Source: an uncultured Eubacteriales bacterium (lineage in GTDB: Bacteria; Bacillota; Clostridia; Oscillospirales; Oscillospiraceae). Taken from it: a stretch of 61,046 bases of DNA. Below the pieces are notes generated by a model. That model did no database searches, was not told where the DNA came from, and was given only the letters and a program-made list of their open reading frames with translations. Every line of letters begins with the position of its first letter. Position 1 is the first letter of the stretch. The stretch spans positions 1-61,046 of the forward strand of contig URBH01000004.1 in the NCBI GenBank assembly GCA_900546075.1, written 5' to 3'. Of the stretch, positions 57,673-61,046 are shown one piece after another. The position numbers and the translations under genes are program-made.

Positions 57673-59928
57673 ATGATTACCGAGGAAAACGGCGTATTCC
57701 ACATCCGGACGGAGACCTACTCCTACCTGTTCAAAATCGATGCCTACGGTCTTGCGGAGCATCTGCATTTCGGCGCGCCGGTAAAGACCCGGGACGCGGG
57801 CGCCCTCAGCTGCCGCCCAGGTCTGGGCTGGGGTGCCAGCATTCTCCTTGATGCAAAGGATACCGCCAGCTGTCCGGACGTCCTGCCGCTGGAATGGAGC
57901 GGAAGCGGACGGGGAGACTACCGGGAATCGCCGCTGGAGCTGGCAGGGGAGCCTGGGGATATTCGCTACGCCGGCTATAAAATCCATGAGGGCGGCGTCC
58001 CCATGGCCTGCGGTCTTCCCCAGGCGCATGACGCCCCGGAAACCCTGGAAATCACCCTGCGCCAGCCCGGCGGGGAGCTGACCCTGTTCTACACGGCCTT
58101 CCCAACGGCGGTGGTTCGCCGGACGGTGCTGACGAACACCGGTGACAAACCCATCCGGCTGAACAAGCTCATGAGCTTCTGCCTGGATTTGCCCGGGAGC
58201 TACACCATGGCAACCTTCAACGGCGGCTGGATCGCGGAAATGCGCCGGTGGGACACCCCCGTGGGCGCGTCGAAGGTGGTCAACGAGAGCCTCACCGGTT
58301 CCTCCTCCAACCGCCACAATCCCGGTTTCCTTCTCTACGAGCCGGGCGCGACCGAGGACGCGGGAACCGTCTACGGCTTCAACCTGCTCTACTCCGGCAA
58401 CCACTATGCCGCAGCCCAGCAATCCCTTCAGGGGCTGACCCGGGTGATGCAGGGCATCAATGACAGCAATTTTTCCCGGGAATTGCCGCCGGGGGCGTGC
58501 TTTGAGACGCCGGAAGCGGTGCTGTGCCACTCAGGCAAGGGCTTCGGCGGGCTGTCCGCCAATATGCACGCGTTTGTCACCGACCATGTCATCCCGCCCC
58601 ATTGGCGCGGACGTCCCCGGCCGGTGCTGTACAACAGCTGGGAGGGCTGCACCTTTGATTTCAGCCAGCACCGTCTGCTGAGCCTGGCAAACCGGGCAAA
58701 GGCGCTGGGCTGCGAGCTGTTCGTGCTGGACGACGGCTGGTTCGCGGGACGGGACAACGACCGCGCCGGACTGGGAGACTACACCGTGAACCGGAAGAAG
58801 CTCCCCGAGGGGCTGGAGGGACTGTCCCGACACATGAGGGACAGGGGGCTTTCCTTCGGTCTCTGGTTTGAGCCGGAATCCGTAAATCCCGATTCCGACC
58901 TCTACCGTGCCCATCCGGACTGGGCGCTGACGGACGGCTTTGAGCCGATACTGGGGCGCAATCAGCTGCTGCTGGACTTGACCAGACCGGAGGTGCGGGA
59001 CTACATCGTGGAGAACGTCTCCCGGATTCTGGACAACACCGGCATCTCCTACGTCAAGTGGGACATGAACCGCCATTCCGTTGCGCTGGGGGCGAAAGCC
59101 CATGATTTCGTTCTTGGCTTGTACGATGTGCTTCGCCGGATTTTCGCGCCCCGGCCGGACATTCTGCTGGAAAGCTGCTCCTCCGGCGGCAACCGGTTTG
59201 ATCTGGGAATGCTCTGTTTTTCCCCCCAGATCTGGGCGTCCGACAATACCGACCCCATTGAGCGGCTGACCATTCAGAACGGCATTTCCTATCTCTATCC
59301 CCAGTCCACGGTGGGCGCACACGTTTCCGCCGCGCCCCATGCCCAGACGCTGCGCTCCACGCCTCTGAACACCCGGGGCAATGTGGCGTTTTTCGGCTGC
59401 CTGGGCTATGAGCTGGATTTAAGGACGCTGCTTCCTGTGGAAACCAAGGAAATCCAGGGGCAGATTGCGTTCTATAAGCGCCACCGCGAGGTTTTTCAGT
59501 TCGGCACATTCCGCCGCACGGAGCTGGGCTGGCAGGTGTCGGACGGGAAGGTGACGCTGGCGGGGGTGTTCCACCGCCTGATTCACGCGGCCCCGGGGTA
59601 TGAACGTCTTCGCGTGAAGGATCTGAAACCGGAAACGGACTACCGGGTCACGTCTCTGGCGCAGGCCATCCGGGTGGGGCAGTTCGGGAACCTGCTCAAG
59701 CATGTCGCCCCGGTCAACGTGAATCCCAACGGCGCACTCCTGCGCATTGCCGACCGGCACTTTACCCTTCCGGGAAATCCGGAAACGCTGACAGCCTCCG
59801 GCGCGGCGCTGGCAAGCGGCATTGTGCTTTCTCCGCTGTTCCGCGGCACCGGCTACGCCCCCGAACAGCGCACCCAGGGAGATTTTGGCTCCGACATATA
59901 TCTGATTGAGGAACTCGACGGCGAATAA
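57673..59928 (+). CDS. GH36 alpha-galactosidase
   Basis: 751 aa, cytoplasmic, retaining alpha-galactosidase with N-terminal beta-sandwich, TIM barrel and C-terminal beta domain. The nucleophile Asp is in YVKWDMNR and the acid/base Asp in WASDNTDPIERL. LDDGWF, GLWFEPESVN and ESCSSGGNRFDLG are also conserved. It releases galactose from melibiose/raffinose-type oligosaccharides. ATG 57673 follows AAAGGCGGGTCTGACC; the earlier ATG at 57643 lies in the promoter -10. Single gene, divergent from GH13. Confidence 0.9.
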   Translation: MITEENGVFHIRTETYSYLFKIDAYGLAEHLHFGAPVKTRDAGALSCRPGLGWGASILLDAKDTASCPDVLPLEWSGSGRGDYRESPLELAGEPGDIRYAGYKIHEGGVPMACGLPQAHDAPETLEITLRQPGGELTLFYTAFPTAVVRRTVLTNTGDKPIRLNKLMSFCLDLPGSYTMATFNGGWIAEMRRWDTPVGASKVVNESLTGSSSNRHNPGFLLYEPGATEDAGTVYGFNLLYSGNHYAAAQQSLQGLTRVMQGINDSNFSRELPPGACFETPEAVLCHSGKGFGGLSANMHAFVTDHVIPPHWRGRPRPVLYNSWEGCTFDFSQHRLLSLANRAKALGCELFVLDDGWFAGRDNDRAGLGDYTVNRKKLPEGLEGLSRHMRDRGLSFGLWFEPESVNPDSDLYRAHPDWALTDGFEPILGRNQLLLDLTRPEVRDYIVENVSRILDNTGISYVKWDMNRHSVALGAKAHDFVLGLYDVLRRIFAPRPDILLESCSSGGNRFDLGMLCFSPQIWASDNTDPIERLTIQNGISYLYPQSTVGAHVSAAPHAQTLRSTPLNTRGNVAFFGCLGYELDLRTLLPVETKEIQGQIAFYKRHREVFQFGTFRRTELGWQVSDGKVTLAGVFHRLIHAAPGYERLRVKDLKPETDYRVTSLAQAIRVGQFGNLLKHVAPVNVNPNGALLRIADRHFTLPGNPETLTASGAALASGIVLSPLFRGTGYAPEQRTQGDFGSDIYLIEELDGE

Positions 59929-59948
59929 AGCATCCGCAGGACACTTTG

Positions 59949-59980
59949 CCCGGAAAGACACGCTCATGTGTCTTTCCGGG
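59949..59980 (+). terminator. Terminator of the GH36 gene
   Basis: CCCGGAAAGACAC pairs with GTGTCTTTCCGGG around a 6-nt loop. The T tract is offset (59993-59999). Confidence 0.65.
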
Positions 59981-59998
59981 CGGGGGAAAAACTTTTTC

Positions 59999-60027
59999 TT
60001 GCATTTTTCCTGAATCTGTACTATACT
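59999..60027 (+). promoter_or_regulatory. Promoter of tRNA-Leu
   Basis: TTGCAT (59999-60004), 17-nt spacer, TATACT (60022-60027), ending 12 nt before the tRNA 5-prime end. Confidence 0.65.
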
Positions 60028-60039
60028 GTAGAGGTGCCT

Positions 60040-60127
60040 GCCGGTGTGTTGGAATTGGTAGACGAGGTGGACTCAAAATCCATTGGGCTAATCCCCCGTG
60101 CGGGTTCGACCCCCGCCACCGGCACCA
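60040..60127 (+). tRNA. tRNA-Leu (anticodon CAA)
   Basis: Acceptor arms GCCGGTG (60040-60046) and CACCGGC (60117-60123) pair fully, followed by discriminator A and an encoded CCA (60125-60127). The D loop has TTGGTAGA; the anticodon loop CTCAAAA gives CAA, reading leucine codon TTG. The variable arm is long (GGGCTAATCCCCCGTG), as in class II tRNA-Leu. The T arm has GGGTTCGACCC. Confidence 0.95.
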
Positions 60128-60134
60128 AACCAAT

Positions 60135-60190
60135 ATAATCCGAACCAAATCTTCCCTGCGGGAGACGGGTTCGGATTATTTGTTTTCTTT
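60135..60190 (+). terminator. Terminator of tRNA-Leu
   Basis: ATAATCCGAACC pairs with GGTTCGGATTAT (60168-60179), followed by TTGTTTTCTTT. Confidence 0.8.
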
Positions 60191-60314
60191 GGGAGGTTTG
60201 AGGAAACACATTTCCGAAACGGCGTTGTCAAGCGGGCGGAATCCAAGCCGCGAGGGTCAAGGAAAAAGAAACGGATTTGGATAGCCGGGGCACGATTGCC
60301 TGACAGTTCCTTTT

Positions 60315-61046
60315 TTATTGTTTGAAAAACGCTACCACGACAGCGCCGGGACCTGCATGGGTTCCGATTACGCTTCCTACGGTCGTGTAGCGGACTTCTT
60401 TCAGGTTGCCTTCCCAAATGTGACGGCTGTCCTCAATATATTTCAGCAGCAGCGCGTCAGAGATCCCACTATAGCCAAGCAGAACCGGCTTGCTGAAATC
60501 AATGCCGCCGGCCTTATCAATCTCCTGAATGAGCAGATTGTTTCCCATCTTAGAGCCGCGCGCTTTTCCCAGCAGGTGGATCTCACCGTCAATGACGGAA
60601 AGCACAGGCTTGATATTCAGCACCCCTCCGGCGAATGCGGCTGTCTTTGAAATGCGGCCGCCCCGCTTGAGGTATTCGAGGGTATCTACCAGCGCCACAA
60701 CAACGATTTTTTTCTTCTCTTCCTCCAGTGCCTGCGCAGTTTCCTCTGCGGTCATTCCTGCATCCAAAAGGCGGAACGCAAGCTCCACCAGAATCCCTGT
60801 TCCCATCGCTGCGCTGGTACCATCTACAACATAAATGTTTTCATAATCCGCCGCCGCGATCATGGCGCTTTGATATGTGCCGGAAAATTTGGATGCAAGG
60901 GTAATAACAACGGCTGATTCGCCCGCCTGCCTTGCCTTTTCAAATTCCTTTATAAAGGCGTCCGGCGTTGCCTGACTGGTGGTGGGCAGCACATCGCTTT
61001 CGATGAGCTTTTCATAAAATGTTTTGTTGTCGATGGTCACGCCATC
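60315..61046 (-). CDS. DegV family fatty-acid-binding protein (FakB-type), copy 2, cut by the window end
   Basis: At least 243 aa. The frame is open to the last base of the window, reading DGVTIDNKTFYEKL at its edge, so about 35-40 N-terminal residues lie outside. Conserved DegV blocks are present: LPTTSQATPDAF, ITLASKFSGTYQSAMIAA where the fatty acid is held, VVDGTSAAMGTGILV, LEYLKRGGRISKTAAFAGGVLNIKPVLSV and THAGPGAVVVAFF. It is a better match to classical FakB than copy 1 at 28595. Two FakB proteins with different acyl preference are usual beside one FakA. Confidence 0.9.
   Translation of the reverse strand, partial: DGVTIDNKTFYEKLIESDVLPTTSQATPDAFIKEFEKARQAGESAVVITLASKFSGTYQSAMIAAADYENIYVVDGTSAAMGTGILVELAFRLLDAGMTAEETAQALEEEKKKIVVVALVDTLEYLKRGGRISKTAAFAGGVLNIKPVLSVIDGEIHLLGKARGSKMGNNLLIQEIDKAGGIDFSKPVLLGYSGISDALLLKYIEDSRHIWEGNLKEVRYTTVGSVIGTHAGPGAVVVAFFKQ

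Noticed and set aside
60315..61046. N-terminally truncated degV pseudogene
   Set aside because: The frame is open to the window edge, so the missing start is due to the window boundary.

Overview
The window looks like chromosome of a GC-rich (roughly 60 percent), spore-forming Clostridia, most likely a gut Oscillospiraceae relative. The grounds are the split two-gene transketolase, a SpoIIQ-like M23 protein, DegV/FakA fatty-acid kinase genes, DUF1836 and DUF5685 proteins, MATE and BspA-type surface proteins, ECF sigma/anti-sigma pairs, and an intergenic hairpin repeat of a type I associate with such genomes. I see no phage, plasmid, CRISPR array or transposase gene. The taxonomic placement is inference from gene content, not a database match.

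Layout. 0-4.8 kb: SDR oxidoreductase; ABC importer operon of the TrpXYZ type whose substrate-binding lipoprotein carries a one-base frameshift; YfbR-like HD hydrolase. 4.8-9.3 kb (minus): three-gene envelope operon (small membrane protein, phosphodiester glycosidase, Lgt-like protein lacking catalytic residues), then ECF pair 1. 9.4-11.3 kb: transketolase halves. 11.7-13.7 kb: BirA-controlled biotin operon (bioY, DUF1284, birA). 13.9-20.9 kb: sfsA, lipoprotein, EF-G-like GTPase, a P-type-ATPase-like pseudoenzyme, rlmB. 21-28.5 kb: ftsH, GNAT, M23/SpoIIQ-like, ECF pair 2, aspS, DUF1836. 28.6-39.9 kb: degV, RsmF-like methyltransferase, murA, LRR surface protein, gpmI, asp23-like, fakA, yihY, DUF5685, J-domain protein. 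40-46 kb: HD hydrolase, then a divergent sugar-phosphorylase locus (GH94 and phosphohexomutase against intracellular GH18). 46-52.7 kb: hisS, mgsA, minD, pta, ECF pair 3. 52.7-61 kb: marR-MATE operon, VanX-like dipeptidase, divergent GH13/GH36 glycosidases, tRNA-Leu(CAA), and a second degV cut by the window end.

How the parts work together. Carbon enters by glycoside breakdown (GH13, GH36, GH94/GH18) and feeds phosphohexomutase, transketolase, GpmI, methylglyoxal synthase and Pta. Two DegV (FakB-type) proteins plus FakA give exogenous fatty-acid phosphorylation. Biotin appears to be scavenged (BioY plus bifunctional BirA); no biotin biosynthesis genes are seen here. Three ECF pairs share a 4-nt ATGA overlap and a TGYAAC promoter element, suggesting separate autoregulated envelope-sensing circuits.

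The most notable non-gene feature is three families of modular palindromic repeats (A, B, C). They sit almost exactly at gene 3-prime ends. In family A the stem arms differ between copies but stay complementary around a conserved AATAC..GTATT core, which indicates selection for structure. The most interesting proteins are the P-type-ATPase pseudoenzyme, the Lgt-like pseudoenzyme, the cysteine-rich DUF1284 protein inside the biotin operon, and the DUF5685/J-domain pair.
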